From Fulvivirga sp. M361 (GTDB lineage Bacteria; Bacteroidota; Bacteroidia; Cytophagales; Cyclobacteriaceae), in contig NZ_VKDC01000007.1 in the NCBI RefSeq assembly GCF_007097395.1, forward strand, positions 262,809 to 326,808: DNA of 64,000 nt. The letters are read 5' to 3'. Made by a program: the position numbers and the translations under genes. The notes beneath the pieces were generated by a model. The model was not told the origin of the DNA, searched no databases, and saw nothing but the letters and a program-made list of their open reading frames with translations. Positions 63,779 to 64,000 of the stretch are shown one piece after another; positions within the stretch are counted from its first letter, which is position 1; each line of letters starts with the position of its first letter.

Positions 63779-64000
63779 CTAGTGTCGTGTCAAGCCTCAA
63801 TTGACGTTTGGAGTTAGATTATAAACGCTATTTTCAGTGTTGGAAAGTTCTCGGCCAGTCAGCAATCTGCAAAGGGCAGTAGGCAAAAAAGTGGAAGTTG
63901 TCCCGTATTTTTTTGCCTACTGCCCTTTGCCTACTGCCGACTTTAAGAATGAGACCTAAAAAATAGTGTAACCGCCATTTGAGGTGTGACATGACACTAG
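63779..64000. mobile_element. MITE-like element with terminal inverted repeats
   Basis: A 222-bp unit bounded by inverted repeats at 63779-63800 and 63979-64000 that match at 19 of 22 bases (arms beginning CTAGTGTC, running on to CCTCAA). CTAG lies at both outer ends, as would a target duplication (CTAG, or TA with the repeat starting at GTGTC). Inside is a 22-bp perfect inverted repeat (63869-63890 with 63909-63930) around an 18-bp loop, and the motif GCCTACTGCC occurs twice in tandem (63914-63937 region). There is no open frame, so it is a non-autonomous element. The right end coincides with the window end, so a flanking sequence cannot be checked here. Confidence 0.7.

Overview
The window is a piece of a Bacteroidota chromosome, most likely from the order Cytophagales (inference). 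Evidence: a SusC/SusD pair with ECF sigma and FecR anti-sigma factors, two proteins ending in a type IX secretion (T9SS) sorting domain, DUF4199 and PorT-like proteins, and several promoters of the Bacteroidota type (TAnnTTTG at -7). I see no CRISPR array, prophage, rRNA or complete transposase gene. One tRNA (Asp) is present. A miniature transposon-like element sits exactly at the right edge.

Layout. 1-8 kb: the 3' part of a secreted GH13 alpha-amylase, a solitary TrpB2-type tryptophan synthase beta chain, a cupin, a kinase-fold protein of unknown role and a glycerate kinase. 8-16 kb: a STAS-like protein, an 809-residue fusion of an alpha-oxoamine synthase to an acyltransferase-like region, a soluble PAS histidine kinase, a fatty acid hydroxylase-family membrane protein, gamma-glutamyltransferase and a TetR regulator. 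16-19.5 kb: a minus-strand glycan cluster with two family 2 glycosyltransferases, a TPR protein and a charge-partitioned small lipoprotein. 20-33.6 kb: a long minus-strand nutrient-uptake locus with ECF sigma, FecR, SusC with STN domain, SusD, two lipoproteins that share a C-terminal domain, a TIG-metallophosphoesterase lipoprotein, an M43 metalloprotease with T9SS tail and a secreted metallophosphatase. A phosphorus-scavenging role is an inference from the two phosphoesterases.

34-46 kb: tRNA-Asp, accA, an MBL hydrolase, a patatin, two outer-membrane barrels, tyrS, a complete RND efflux operon (adaptor, pump, TolC-like channel) and a MazG-like pyrophosphohydrolase. 46-58 kb: phosphatidylserine decarboxylase, a small gene preceded by two copies of an operator-like palindrome, a zinc-ribbon membrane protein, a tail-specific protease, an OmpA-domain protein, a VOC protein, DUF4199 beside a membrane-anchored LuxR regulator, DUF763, a membrane histidine kinase, a serine beta-lactamase-fold hydrolase and TonB. 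58-64 kb: a porin, a universal stress protein divergent from two tandem PPK2 polyphosphate kinases with a perfect inverted repeat between them, an outer-membrane protein, and the miniature element.

The points most worth following are the synthase-acyltransferase fusion, the phosphoesterase-bearing SusCD locus with its shared surface domain and unusual internal hairpin, the dyad operators near 47.5 kb, and the terminal-inverted-repeat element at 63779-64000.
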